NCBI GenBank assembly: GCA_050014595.1
Contig: JBEKDA010000001.1
Span: forward strand, 186,001 to 250,000
Length of the DNA stretch: 64,000 nt
Direction of reading: 5' to 3'
From: PALSA-129 sp050014595
GTDB taxonomy: Bacteria > Acidobacteriota > Terriglobia > Bryobacterales > Bryobacteraceae
The position numbers were made by a program, and so were the translations under genes. Shown piece by piece: positions 25,471-34,469 of the stretch (position 1 is its first letter; each line of letters starts with the position of its first letter). The notes below the pieces were generated by a model that worked only from the letters and a program-made list of their open reading frames with translations, had not been told where the DNA came from and searched no databases.

Positions 25471-26028
25471 ATGAAGTACTTCACAAAGAGCATGTGGCGA
25501 GGGTCTTAGCGAGTCGGCCCTGAAGCCGAGGACTACCGGCTTCAATGGTCGCGAGCGTTCGAGGCGTATCGAGCTAACCTGGAGGGGCTCCGCGGTCGCG
25601 TCGGCGAGCATGCGTACGATTTTTTCGCTGATACCGACATTCACGACGCAGAGCTACTTGACGTTCGCATAATCGATGGGAGCCGGCCGGCACCGCTCGG
25701 TGGACCTGCTTGGCCCTGGCAGAGCCTAACGGCATACCCGGTACGTGTCGAACTGACGATCTTGGACGCGCGCGATCAATACGTGTGGCGTGTGGTCTAT
25801 TCGTCCGTCCGCTTGGTGCTGATAGATTTCCCGTCGGCCGATCCGCTGTTCAATCGGGGTGTGGGCGGTTTTGACGACTTGGGGTATCACGAACTCACGG
25901 ACGCGGGCGACGGCCTTCTACGTCACGAGATACTGTTCAGCAGTGGCGCGGTCCTGGCATTCCAGTTCAAAGAGGTAGAGATCTCTTCAACGCCCGCCCG
26001 AACACAGCTCCCACAGTCGGATGTGTAG
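25471..26028 (+). pseudogene. Conserved hypothetical protein gene interrupted by an in-frame TAG
   Basis: ATG 25471 reads MKYFTKSMWRGS, meets TAG at 25507-25509 (codon 13), and the same frame continues without further stops to TAG/TGA-free text ending at 26028. The continuation is plainly protein-like (EDYRLQWSRAFEAYRANLEG, YDFFADTDIHDAELLDVRI, RVELTILDARDQYVWRVVY, GYHELTDAGDGLLRHEILFS). Read through, it would be 185 residues, resembling the DUF4085-like 'MKYFT' proteins of acidobacteria. No ATG/GTG start restores the N-terminal third after the TAG; the first is TTG 25762. The likely explanations are a nonsense mutation or a sequence error. Confidence 0.65.
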
Positions 26029-26139
26029 GAAGGGCGTCGAGGAAAGTCGGTACTTTCCGACAAGCGGCCGTGAAGTCTGTATATCGGCCACATCAGTGGG
26101 GGGTGTGCTGCGTATCGGTTTCGCTTCGGAGACAGCGAT

Positions 26140-26415
26140 TTACAGCAGAAACGCCAGCAGCGCGCTGAGGCCCGCCGCTTCCCAAAACGTGATCTCTCGC
26201 CAGCCCGTGATGCGTGGCACCAGGGTATTCCAGAGTGCCCGCGCCCAAACGATAAATACTGGGGACAACACAAGCGCGAACACACCCAGAAGCAATGCTG
26301 TCTGCGGGCTGTGGTACGTGGGCTGCGCCGTCTTGCTTACGGTCTCCCCAAATACAGTGACCACCAATGTGAACACGATCAAAGGTTTGTTTAGCGGTCT
26401 AGGTTGAGCATTCAT
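26140..26415 (-). CDS. Small two-TM membrane protein of unknown function
   Basis: 91 residues from the ATG at 26415, preceded by cggagaag. Hydrophobic helices lie at about 12-26 (LIVFTLVVTVFGETV), 38-58 (LLLGVFALVLSPVFIVWARAL) and the C-terminus (EAAGLSALLAFLL). I recognise no family. It stands alone between the interrupted gene and an intergenic stretch. Confidence comes from hydrophobic patterning, start context and lack of competing frames. Confidence 0.55.
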   Translation of the reverse strand: MNAQPRPLNKPLIVFTLVVTVFGETVSKTAQPTYHSPQTALLLGVFALVLSPVFIVWARALWNTLVPRITGWREITFWEAAGLSALLAFLL

Positions 26416-26954
26416 GATTGCTTCTCCGTTTCCGCTCAGAAGCCATACGCCATGGCCCCGAACTGCTATACATTTTAACCGCCAGACAAGCCGGCCTGAA
26501 ATTGTGTATGGTGCCAGGGAAGCTTCCCGGAAACTAGCTGGATCCATTGCGGATTGCGGTAAGGGGCCAGCGTTCCCAGATGACTAAATCCGGCTTTCCG
26601 TCCGCGCTTCTGCTCAAATTACGCCGAGGCGCTTCGCCGCGTCGTAGAACGCCTATCCCCGCGGTTCGCGCGGGACACTCCATCCCAGGATGAACCTTGG
26701 CAGGGATTCGTCCATTTTATAGCCCTCTGGTGCGTCCGCATTTTCCGCCAAAGGGCCGCCGGGCGCAAGACGCAGGCGAACCCGAGGCTATTTCCGGCCG
26801 GTAAACTCGAACCGCCCGCACCGAGCTTCGCGACGATTTGATGGTGGGAGACCGATTTACCGATCATCGCGGGGCTTGTTTGCCAAGCCGGTTCCGATCA
26901 GTATCCCGTAACGGGTTTTCCCGGGAGTTGGCGGCAGCCCGGCGGCTCCGGGTG
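26416..26954. other. Intergenic stretch with protein-kinase N-terminus relic
   Basis: About 540 bp without an intact gene. On the minus strand, 26867 to 26811 reads MIGKSVSHHQIVAKLGAGG, which matches the first residues and glycine loop of acidobacterial Ser/Thr kinases (MIGxxxSHYxIxxKLGxGG). The following text does not continue as a kinase. It is best read as the stub of a deleted kinase gene. Confidence 0.4.
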
Positions 26955-27213
26955 AATAGGCAGCCGCTCCCTTTGGTCACGGCTCAGTAACCCCCTGCGT
27001 ATTGACAATCATGATCGAGCGACGCAGAATTGGTCGAGGCCGCGGAAACTGCCAAAGGTCTGGCGAAGTGGCGCATTAGGAGCATTCCTTGCCGCCTATT
27101 TTGTCTACTTTTCGTGGAGCAGCCTGAGCGTCCATCATCCAGAGGACGCGATCTTTTGCATTGCCTACTTCTATAGGAACCACGCAGGACTGCGGCTCGT
27201 ATCGTCGTTACTC

Positions 27214-28467
27214 ATGCCGTGGGGCGGTTTCTACCGGCCGATGAGCGGGCTGTTTTACCTTGCGGTTTTCTCCCTCTTCGGCCTGAACCCCGCCCCGTAT
27301 CATGTGGCGACCTGGCTGGTCCTGCTGGCGAGCGCTTACTTGATGTACCGGATGGCAAGGCTTCTGGGCGGCGGTGAACTGGCCGCGGGCCTGGCTGCGC
27401 TGGTCGCCTGCTATCATGTCGGCCTGAGTAACCTAAACTACAACACCGCGTTCGTGCCCGACGTTCTCTGTTACTTCTTCTATCTCGGTTCCTTTGTGTA
27501 CTACGCGCGGATTCGCAAACGCGGCCGGCTCCTCGGAACCGGGGAGACACTGGCGTTTCTCGGCCTGTATCTATGCGCTCTCGACTCAAAGGAAATGGCC
27601 GTAACACTGCCCGTTGTGTTACTGGTGTACGAATGGATCTACCACAGGCCGGAGCGGCCGGATGGGAGGGGAATTCTGGAGTGGCTGCGGGGTCCGGGAA
27701 AGGCCGCGCTGTTCGGATCGGTTCTCAATCTTTTGTACATTTATGGGCTGGCATTTGGCCCGGACCGGATGATGAGCTCCCCTGCGTACCATCCTGTTTT
27801 TGCCCTGCAACGTGTGAAGTGGTTTCAGCAGGCATATCTGGGGGACCTGTTGCTGGGGTGGAGCTCAGGGTGGGTCGGGATGCTGGCGCTCTGGGCGGCG
27901 CTGGCATACCTGGCATGGCGCAGGGATCGGCCGGTGCTTCGATTCTGTTGGATGTTTATGGTCTTGACGCCGCTGCCGATCGAGTTTCTGGAAGGCAGGA
28001 GCGGGGCCTGCCTCGCGATCCCGATGGCCGGGTGGGCCATCTTCGGCGCGGTGGTCCTCGGCGATCTCGTCGACGTACTTGCGGGCGTGCTCTCGCGCGA
28101 GCCGATCTTGCGGCGCCTGGGCCGCAAGGGTTTGGCTGCCGCGCTGGCTGGAGCGGCCGTTCTTCTGTGGGCGCGCGAGAACCGGCGCCGCTCGCCGGAC
28201 TTTGTCATGGCGGCGCTAGGGCGGCCAACCTGGGAAGTGATCGAACAGTTTCGAGCCGTCAATCCAAGCGTGCGCCCAGGCAGCCGGGTGGCATTCCTGG
28301 ACGACCCGCTTCAGAGCTGGGACATGTTGTTTGTAGCGGAATTGTGGTTTCGCGACCGCAGCCTGGCCATCCACGTCGCACGCGCGGGACCGCTTTCGCC
28401 CGACGAGCTCGAGAAGATGGACTGTGTCTTCACGTTCGAGGATGGCAAGCTGATCCGCCTGAGGTGA
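27214..28467 (+). CDS. GT-C-type membrane glycosyltransferase-like protein, 5' end unresolved
   Basis: 417 residues from the first ATG, but coding sequence clearly extends upstream. In the same frame 27060-27213 encodes PKVWRSGALGAFLAAYFVYF and HHPEDAIFCIAYFYRNHAGL, the first TM and the acidic loop expected of this family. The frame is open to about 26955 with no ATG, GTG or TTG. An ATG at 27011 (MIERRRIGRGRGN) is in another frame, so a one-base indel near 27045-27055 probably splits the true start. The rest shows about ten TM segments and the family block ALDSKEMAVTLPVVLLVYEW. It should use a polyprenyl-phosphate sugar donor. Confidence 0.7.
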   Translation: MPWGGFYRPMSGLFYLAVFSLFGLNPAPYHVATWLVLLASAYLMYRMARLLGGGELAAGLAALVACYHVGLSNLNYNTAFVPDVLCYFFYLGSFVYYARIRKRGRLLGTGETLAFLGLYLCALDSKEMAVTLPVVLLVYEWIYHRPERPDGRGILEWLRGPGKAALFGSVLNLLYIYGLAFGPDRMMSSPAYHPVFALQRVKWFQQAYLGDLLLGWSSGWVGMLALWAALAYLAWRRDRPVLRFCWMFMVLTPLPIEFLEGRSGACLAIPMAGWAIFGAVVLGDLVDVLAGVLSREPILRRLGRKGLAAALAGAAVLLWARENRRRSPDFVMAALGRPTWEVIEQFRAVNPSVRPGSRVAFLDDPLQSWDMLFVAELWFRDRSLAIHVARAGPLSPDELEKMDCVFTFEDGKLIRLR

Positions 28468-28538
28468 TGGCGCGCTGGTGCGAGAGTCAGTCAGCACCTT
28501 GGGTTGGGAGGCGCACCATGTCCAGACGGTCCTTTCCT

Positions 28539-29999
28539 CTATGCGCCCATCGACGCGAGAAACCAGATCGCGGCGATGCAAGCGGCAGTGATATAGCTGA
28601 TTTGGTCTTTGCAGGTGAAGAGAAATGGATCGTCGAAGTTCACCCCGCGATTGGCCAGAATCCAGAGACGGCCGAACCAGTACAGCATCACCGGACAGGC
28701 CAGCCAGAGCCAGCCCGGAGAGCGGTACGTGACTCCCACTTCGGGGCTGCTGATGTACAGGGCAAACACTACCACCGAGAGAATCCCGCTGCCCACGCCG
28801 TTGGCCGCGACAATCGGCAGGTCGGCTATTTGGTAGCTCCGGCGGGCCGACGCGCGCCGCGGCTCGGGCAACGACCGGAGCTCGCAAAAACGCTTCACCA
28901 GCGCCAGGCTGTAAAAGATGAAGAGACAGAACGCCAGGGTCCACGGCGAGATGACGATGCCGGTGGCCGCGCCCCCCGCCATCACGCGCAACACGTACAG
29001 CACTGCCAGCCCGACCACGTCGGCCAGCAGGCGGGTCTTCAAATGCAGCGAATAGAACAGCGCCCCGGCGAGATAGGCGCAGACCCACAACCGCGCGGCG
29101 GCAGGTAGAAGCGGCGACAACCCCAGAGCGGCGCAACTCAACCCGGCCATGAGCGCGAGCCCCGTGGGAATCGACAGGTCGCCGGCGGCAAAAGGCCGCG
29201 TGCGTTTCCGGGGATCCTGGCGGTCCGCCTCCAGGTCCAGGAGATCGTTCATGATGTAACCGATCGAAGTGGTAGCGCAGAAAACCGCCAGCACCAGCAG
29301 GCCTGACAGCCAGGCGTGGAGATCGGTGGTCCGGTGGCCGAAAAAGACGGGTAGGAATACCAGCAGGTTCTTGGCCCACTGAGGGACGCGAATCGCGCGG
29401 ACGATGGCGCCGGGAACCGAGGCCCTGTTCGGAAAGCGGCCGTAGACGGTCACACCGCATTCCCGCAGCGTCCGCAGCACGGTTCGATTGTTCCCGGCGA
29501 CAATGGCGCCTTGCGACGCCTTCCAGACCGGCAGGTCGGCAATCGAATCGCCGGCGTAAAGGAAGCGGGGCATGGCCGTTCCGATCGCCTCCAGCTTGTC
29601 GCTCCCCTTCCGGTTGACCTCGCCATCACTGGCGATCACGCGGTCGAAAATTCCGAGATGCCGGGCCACACCTCGGGCCACCGTTTCGTCCGCCGCGGTA
29701 GCCAGAATCAGGGGCCGCCCGGAGCGGGCTTCCGCCGTCAGGAATTGCAGAAAATCGCCGCGGTATGGCAAGGCGGCGGGGTCGGCTGCCGCCAGCGACG
29801 CAATTCTCCGCTTGAACTGCGCCCGGCCCTGCTTCAGGGCCAGACAAGCCCCCAGGAAAGCGCGCGGATGCTCTCGGGCGGCGGACCACAAGCCGTCCCA
29901 AAGCGTGTCCGACTGGATCAGCGCGCCGTCCAGATCCACGCACAAAGGGATCGTCCGGTCCTCTGGCAGGAGTGCAGGGGTGCGCTCACTTTGCTCCAT
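28539..29999 (-). CDS. HAD-like phosphatase fused to UbiA-type prenyltransferase
   Basis: 486 residues from the ATG at 29999. The N-terminal 200 residues are HAD-like: DLDGALIQSDTLWDG (DxD nucleophile motif), ILATAADE (motif II) and LYAGDSIADLPVWKAS (motif IV). Residues 205-486 are a UbiA-fold prenyltransferase with about eight TM helices. The first Asp motif is NDLLDLEADRQDPRKRTRP. The second conserved block is YSLHLKTRLLADVVGLAVLY. Related fusions resemble decaprenyl-phosphate phosphoribosyltransferase systems, which make and dephosphorylate a lipid-linked pentose precursor. Convergent with the GT-C gene, which could use such a donor. Confidence 0.88.
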   Translation of the reverse strand: MEQSERTPALLPEDRTIPLCVDLDGALIQSDTLWDGLWSAAREHPRAFLGACLALKQGRAQFKRRIASLAAADPAALPYRGDFLQFLTAEARSGRPLILATAADETVARGVARHLGIFDRVIASDGEVNRKGSDKLEAIGTAMPRFLYAGDSIADLPVWKASQGAIVAGNNRTVLRTLRECGVTVYGRFPNRASVPGAIVRAIRVPQWAKNLLVFLPVFFGHRTTDLHAWLSGLLVLAVFCATTSIGYIMNDLLDLEADRQDPRKRTRPFAAGDLSIPTGLALMAGLSCAALGLSPLLPAAARLWVCAYLAGALFYSLHLKTRLLADVVGLAVLYVLRVMAGGAATGIVISPWTLAFCLFIFYSLALVKRFCELRSLPEPRRASARRSYQIADLPIVAANGVGSGILSVVVFALYISSPEVGVTYRSPGWLWLACPVMLYWFGRLWILANRGVNFDDPFLFTCKDQISYITAACIAAIWFLASMGA

Positions 30000-30259
30000 C
30001 CATTCAACGGTACTCGATTGGCGCCCAGGATGGAAAGCCGGAAGGGCCGCCCACAACCTCTTACAGTGGTTCCATGAACCTGGGCCGGAATTGATCCGAT
30101 GGTCGGCATCGCCCGCCTCAATGAGGAAGTCGCATCTCCGAAATGTGGGACAACTTCTGAGTGAAGTCGGGCACTTTCGGAGTTGTCCCGGCAAGGTGGG
30201 TTCCTCGGAAACTATCCCAAAGCTGCAACCTGGGCGAGAAAAACGGGCTTCGTCACGCC
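30000..30259. other. Spacer with an inverted repeat
   Basis: 260 bp between two minus-strand genes. GGGACAACT (30147-30155) and AGTTGTCCC (30181-30189) form a 9-bp inverted repeat with a 25-nt loop, and CCGAAA/TTTCGG words flank it. It could be a terminator for the downstream side of the altronate-dehydratase-like gene or a repeat remnant. No gene is seen. Confidence 0.4.
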
Positions 30260-31804
30260 TTACATCACCGGCCCAATGCGCCAGGGCACGAATTCCTGGT
30301 GGCCCATCTGTTCGGCGCAGGTGCGGCGGCCCGAAGCTGCCTCCAGCAGCAGGTCGAAGATCTCGCGGCCCACGGTTTGCACGGTGGCTTCGCCATCGGC
30401 GATGCGTCCCGCGTTGACATCCATGTTGTCGCGCATGCGGCGGAAGGTGTCGCTGTTGGTGGCAATCTTGACGACCGGAATAGTGGGGAAGCCGATGGCG
30501 CTGCCGCGCCCGGTGGTGAACGCGATCAGGTTGCAGCCGCCGGCGGCGAGGCCGGCCAGCGATACCGGGTCGTACCCCGGCGTATTCATGAAAACGAAAC
30601 CCGGCGCGGTCACCGCTTCGGCGTATTGGTAGACTTCGATCAACGGCGAGGTGCCGCCCTTGGCCACCGCGCCCAGCGATTTTTCCAGGATGTTGCTCAA
30701 GCCGCCGGCCTTGTTTCCAGGCGTGGGATTGTCGTCGAAACTGCCCTCAAAGCGGCTCAAGTATCGCTTGTAGTCACGGATCGTATCTAACAGTTTCTGA
30801 GCCACTTCCCGGTTTCTGGCGCGCTTCACCAGCAAATGCTCGGCACCGAAAATCTCAGGCGTCTCGGCCAACACCGCCGTGCCGCCGATCTCCACCAGCA
30901 GGTCCGAGCAACAGCCCAGCGCGGGATTGGCCGTGATGCCGGAGAAAGAGTCCGAGCCGCCGCAGTTCAACCCCAGGACCATCTTGGAGGCCGGGGCTTC
31001 GGTGCGGCGTTCCCCGGCCGCGCGTTCCAGGAAGCGCCCGATTTCGCGCCGCGCGGCTTCGATGGCGCCGCGCGTGCCGCCGCTCGATTGCAGGGTCAGG
31101 CCGGCCAGCCGCCCGGTTGCGGGCGCCTGCGATCCCAGATAGTGGTCGATCTGGTTGACCTCGCATCCGAGGCCCAGCACCACCGCGGCTGAGACGTTGG
31201 GATGCGCCAGCACGCCGCTCAAGGTGCGGCGGAGCTGATCGACGTCCGGCCCGAACGCGTGGCCGCATCCTTCGCCGTGCGGGAAGGCCACCACGCCGTC
31301 CACGTTGGGCGGCAGTGTTTCCGCGTGATAGCTTTGCGCGATCAGCTCGGCGGTGTGGGCCGCGCAGTTGCTCGCCGCCACCACCGCGACATAATTGCGC
31401 GTCCCCACGCGGCCGTCTTCCCGGACGTATCCGAGAAAGGACGGAGCGGTCCTGCGGACGGGCGGCGTGGTTTCGCCCGCCGGAAACTCGTAGGCCGGCT
31501 GCAACTCCTCGAATGCCAGGTTGTGCGTATGGACGTGCCGGCCGGGTTCGATGGCGGTGCGCGCCCGGCCGATGCCCTGCCCGTAGCGCTCCACCATCTC
31601 TCCAGGCGCGATGCTGCGCAAGGCTACTTTGTGGCCCGCGGGGATCGCGTCGACGGTCACGAGGCGCACGCCATCCACCAGCAATTCGGTTCCCGGCGCG
31701 ATGGCCATGCGCGCAATCGCGACATTATCGGAGGGGTGCAGATGGATGGCCGAATTTTCGGCCGTCGGTAGTTTCCCAATATCAAACAGCATCACATCCA
31801 CCAT
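30260..31804 (-). CDS. UxaA-family altronate/galactarate dehydratase-like enzyme
   Basis: 514 residues from the ATG at 31804; ATG 31792 is equally possible, with ggtgga 7 nt upstream. The N-terminal 90 residues form the SAF domain (LHPSDNVAIARMAIAPGTEL). The catalytic body follows: GYVREDGRVGTRNYVAVVAASNCAA, FPHGEGCGHAFG, GLNCGGSDSFSGITANPALG and GNKAGGLSNILEKSLGAVAKGG. The family dehydrates sugar acids such as altronate or galactarate with Fe2+. It fits with the sugar transporter and aldolase-like genes nearby. The exact substrate is inferred. Confidence 0.88.
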   Translation of the reverse strand: MVDVMLFDIGKLPTAENSAIHLHPSDNVAIARMAIAPGTELLVDGVRLVTVDAIPAGHKVALRSIAPGEMVERYGQGIGRARTAIEPGRHVHTHNLAFEELQPAYEFPAGETTPPVRRTAPSFLGYVREDGRVGTRNYVAVVAASNCAAHTAELIAQSYHAETLPPNVDGVVAFPHGEGCGHAFGPDVDQLRRTLSGVLAHPNVSAAVVLGLGCEVNQIDHYLGSQAPATGRLAGLTLQSSGGTRGAIEAARREIGRFLERAAGERRTEAPASKMVLGLNCGGSDSFSGITANPALGCCSDLLVEIGGTAVLAETPEIFGAEHLLVKRARNREVAQKLLDTIRDYKRYLSRFEGSFDDNPTPGNKAGGLSNILEKSLGAVAKGGTSPLIEVYQYAEAVTAPGFVFMNTPGYDPVSLAGLAAGGCNLIAFTTGRGSAIGFPTIPVVKIATNSDTFRRMRDNMDVNAGRIADGEATVQTVGREIFDLLLEAASGRRTCAEQMGHQEFVPWRIGPVM

Positions 31805-31856
31805 GTCATCAGATCGCAGTCCCGGGAAGCAAACCGGGGAACGTAGCATCCACGCC

Positions 31857-31867
31857 CCTATAATAGG
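31857..31867. promoter_or_regulatory. Near-palindromic -10 box between the UxaA-like and ArnT-like genes
   Basis: CCTATAATAGG contains TATAAT on the plus strand (31859-31864), 7 nt before the ATG at 31872, and TATTAT on the minus strand, about 55 nt before the UxaA-like start. A ggaga word also lies in the 7-nt gap and could serve a longer transcript. Confidence 0.5.
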
Positions 31868-31871
31868 AGAA

Positions 31872-33365
31872 ATGGCCAGGAAAATTCCGCGCGCGCTGTG
31901 GCTGCTGCTGCCCCTGGCATACTTCCTCTTTTTTTTTGACATGGCGAGAGTGGGGCTGATCGGGCCCGACGAGCCGCGTTACGCCTCCATCGCGCGGTCG
32001 ATGGCAGCTTCCGGGGACTGGGTGACGCCCCGGCTCAACGGCCAGCCGTGGTTCGAAAAACCGGCCCTGCTCTATTGGATGGAAGGCGCCGCGTTTCGCG
32101 CCGGGCTGGGTCCGGAAGTGGCCCCGCGGCTTCCGGTGGGGCTGCTCGGCTGCGCATTCCTGGCGTTCTACTGGTGGATACTGAATCGCGAGTTCGGATG
32201 CGCGCCGGCCAGTTTTGCCACGGTGATTCTGGGCACGTCGGCTGGGTGGATCGTCTGCTCGCAAGTAGGCGTTCCGGATCTGCCGCTCACCGCGACCTAT
32301 TCGGCCGCCATGCTGCTGGCATTGCCTTGGGTGACACGGCGCGACCCCAAGCTGCTGCCCGCGGCCGCCGTGTGTCTGGCGTTGGCGGTGCTGGCCAAAG
32401 GCCTGGTCCCGCTGGTGCTGGTCACGCCACTGCTGTACCCGTGGGGCCGTCCCGTGCGGACAGCCTGGCGCGACAATCTCATCTGGCTGCAGCCGCGCAT
32501 TGTCTTGCCTTTCCTGGTGGTGGTCCTGCCCTGGTACGTGCTGTGCACACTGCGCAACGGCCCGGCGTTCCTGAAAGATTTCCTCTGGAAGCATCACGTC
32601 GAGCGCTTTGTCTCCGCCGCGGCTCTGCAGCATGGACAGCCCTTCTGGTTCTACCTGCCGATCGTGCTGGCGGCGCTGCTGCCGTGGACTCCGCTCGCGG
32701 GGCTGGCTCTGCGCCGCGCCTTCCTCCGCGATCCGCGCCGCTGGTTCCTGCTTTGCTGGCTCTTGCTGGTGCTGGTCTTCTTTTCCGCGTCCGTCAACAA
32801 ACTGCCGGCGTATATTCTTCCACTGCTGCCGGCCGCCGCCGCTCTGCTGGGACTGGGCCTGGCCGAAGCCGGCGGCGCCGCGCCTTATCTGGCGGGTTGC
32901 AGCGTCCTGCTGGTAGCGTTCGCCATCGCCGCTCCCATACTTCCTTCGGCCGTTCCCTCGGGTATTTCGCATGCCATGCCGCCGCCCTTTCGCTGGTTCT
33001 GGCTGCTTCCCCTGGCGCTGGCCGCTGGAGTGTGGATGCTGGAACGCCGCGGCCGCCGCCTGGCCGCCGTGCTCTCGATCGCCGCCGGCGCCGCGGCCGG
33101 AACCGTCTACCTGAAACAGGCGGCGGGGCCCGACCTGGATCGCACGGCGTCGGCCCGAGGGCTGTGGCGGGACATCGCTCCGCGCGCGGCCGACATCTGC
33201 ATCGACTGGCTTCCGCGCGGCACACAATACTCGCTCGACTACTATTCGGCCGTCCCGCTGCCCGATTGTGCCCACCACCCCAAGCCGATTGAGCTGCTGC
33301 AGGTGCAAGGCCAGCCGCCGCTCCTGATGCCACCAGCCCACCGTGCGGCCCAGGTGGGTAAATGA
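31872..33365 (+). CDS. ArnT/PMT-type (GT39/83) membrane glycosyltransferase
   Basis: 497 residues with about 11 TM helices. The catalytic acidic motif in the first periplasmic loop is GPDEPRYASIARSMAASGDW, followed by TPRLNGQPWFEKPALLYWM, the ArnT hallmark. ArnT-like enzymes move a sugar from an undecaprenyl-phosphate donor to lipid A or protein. The C-terminal 60 residues are a soluble periplasmic part with CIDWLPRGTQYSLDYY. The neighbouring GT-C gene and HAD-UbiA fusion suggest a local lipid-linked sugar theme. Confidence 0.88.
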   Translation: MARKIPRALWLLLPLAYFLFFFDMARVGLIGPDEPRYASIARSMAASGDWVTPRLNGQPWFEKPALLYWMEGAAFRAGLGPEVAPRLPVGLLGCAFLAFYWWILNREFGCAPASFATVILGTSAGWIVCSQVGVPDLPLTATYSAAMLLALPWVTRRDPKLLPAAAVCLALAVLAKGLVPLVLVTPLLYPWGRPVRTAWRDNLIWLQPRIVLPFLVVVLPWYVLCTLRNGPAFLKDFLWKHHVERFVSAAALQHGQPFWFYLPIVLAALLPWTPLAGLALRRAFLRDPRRWFLLCWLLLVLVFFSASVNKLPAYILPLLPAAAALLGLGLAEAGGAAPYLAGCSVLLVAFAIAAPILPSAVPSGISHAMPPPFRWFWLLPLALAAGVWMLERRGRRLAAVLSIAAGAAAGTVYLKQAAGPDLDRTASARGLWRDIAPRAADICIDWLPRGTQYSLDYYSAVPLPDCAHHPKPIELLQVQGQPPLLMPPAHRAAQVGK

Positions 33366-33422
33366 TCCAGGGTTGACCAGCATGCCCGCGGCATTGTACC
33401 CTCACGTTTCCAGGGTGAAATC

Positions 33423-34469
33423 ATGATTCTGCCTCACGATACAACCACTTTGACGTATTTAATGATCCTCAGCCTGGTCTGTTTGGGCTCCTGGGCCAAC
33501 TTCTACAAACTGGCCGGCAAGTGGCGCTTCGAACTTTTCTGTTTCGATTTCGCCCTTGGCTTGGCGGCAGTGGCCCTGATTCTAGCCCTTACGGCAGGCA
33601 ACCTGGGCTTCGACGGCTTCAATTTCCGCGACGACCTGATGAGCGCGGGCAAGCGAGAATGGCTGTTCGGGTTCCTGGGAGCGGTGCTTTTCAATTTCGC
33701 CAACATGCTGATGATTGCGGCCGTGTCGGTGGCCGGGATCTCCCTGACTTTCCCGGTTGGTTTCGGCTTCGCCTTCATCGTCGGGTCCGCCATCAGCTAC
33801 GCGACGGGGCCCGGCGTCAACCCGGCATTCCTCTTCGGCGGTTGCGCGCTGCTGGCCCTGGCGGTCATCCTGAACTGCTCGGCTTTTTCGCGGCTGGGCG
33901 TTTTGAAGCACGAGAACCAGGCGCGCGCCGGAACCGCCAAGAGCACGCGGCGGCCCTCTTCGATGCAGGGAATCATTCTGGCGATGCTCGGCGGCGGCCT
34001 GATGGGAACTTTTCCGCCGCTGTTGGCAAAAGCGCAGATCGTGGAGATCGGCCTCGGACCCTACTCGCTCATGGCGATCTTCGGAGTGGGGGTGTTGTTC
34101 TCGACCTTCGTATTCAACCTGTTCTTCATGAATCTGCCGATCGAAGGCGACCCGCTGGAATTCACCGCCTACCTGAAAGGCTCCATGCGGCAGCACGCGA
34201 TGGGCGCAATCGGCGGCGGGCTGTGGGCCCTCGGAGCCACGGCCGCTCTGGTGACGACCACGCCCAAAGGCGATACCCATCTGCCGCAGGCGACTCTCGA
34301 CCTGCTGTCTCAATCGGCTCCGCTGCTGGCCGCGCTCTTCGGCCTGCTGGTCTGGAGAGAATACAAGGGCGGCGATCTGCGGGTGAAGCTCTCCGCGGTT
34401 CTGATGCTGCTGCTTTTTGCGGGGGGCGTGGCCGCCATCTCGCTGGCGTCGTTCTACACACGCACGTAA
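33423..34469 (+). CDS. GRP/EamA-like sugar permease
   Basis: 348 residues with ten hydrophobic helices. The N-terminal half contains LVCLGSWANFYKLAGKWRFELFCFDFALG and ANMLMIAAVSVAGISLTFPVGFGFAFIVGS, and the C-terminal half repeats the fold (AMLGGGLMGTFPPLLAKAQ, MRQHAMGAIGGGLWALGATA). This matches the glucose/ribose porter and rhamnose-transport relatives of the drug/metabolite superfamily. Its stop codon abuts the stop of the convergent aldolase-like gene. The substrate is probably a sugar, by family. Confidence 0.8.
   Translation: MILPHDTTTLTYLMILSLVCLGSWANFYKLAGKWRFELFCFDFALGLAAVALILALTAGNLGFDGFNFRDDLMSAGKREWLFGFLGAVLFNFANMLMIAAVSVAGISLTFPVGFGFAFIVGSAISYATGPGVNPAFLFGGCALLALAVILNCSAFSRLGVLKHENQARAGTAKSTRRPSSMQGIILAMLGGGLMGTFPPLLAKAQIVEIGLGPYSLMAIFGVGVLFSTFVFNLFFMNLPIEGDPLEFTAYLKGSMRQHAMGAIGGGLWALGATAALVTTTPKGDTHLPQATLDLLSQSAPLLAALFGLLVWREYKGGDLRVKLSAVLMLLLFAGGVAAISLASFYTRT

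Noticed and set aside
25507..25509. Pyrrolysine or programmed amber read-through
   Set aside because: TAG falls in a poorly conserved N-terminal spot and there is no sign of pyl genes; mutation or error is simpler.
28216..29460. Second long minus-strand frame beneath the HAD-UbiA gene
   Set aside because: Out of frame with the clear UbiA/HAD motifs and of shadow-like composition.
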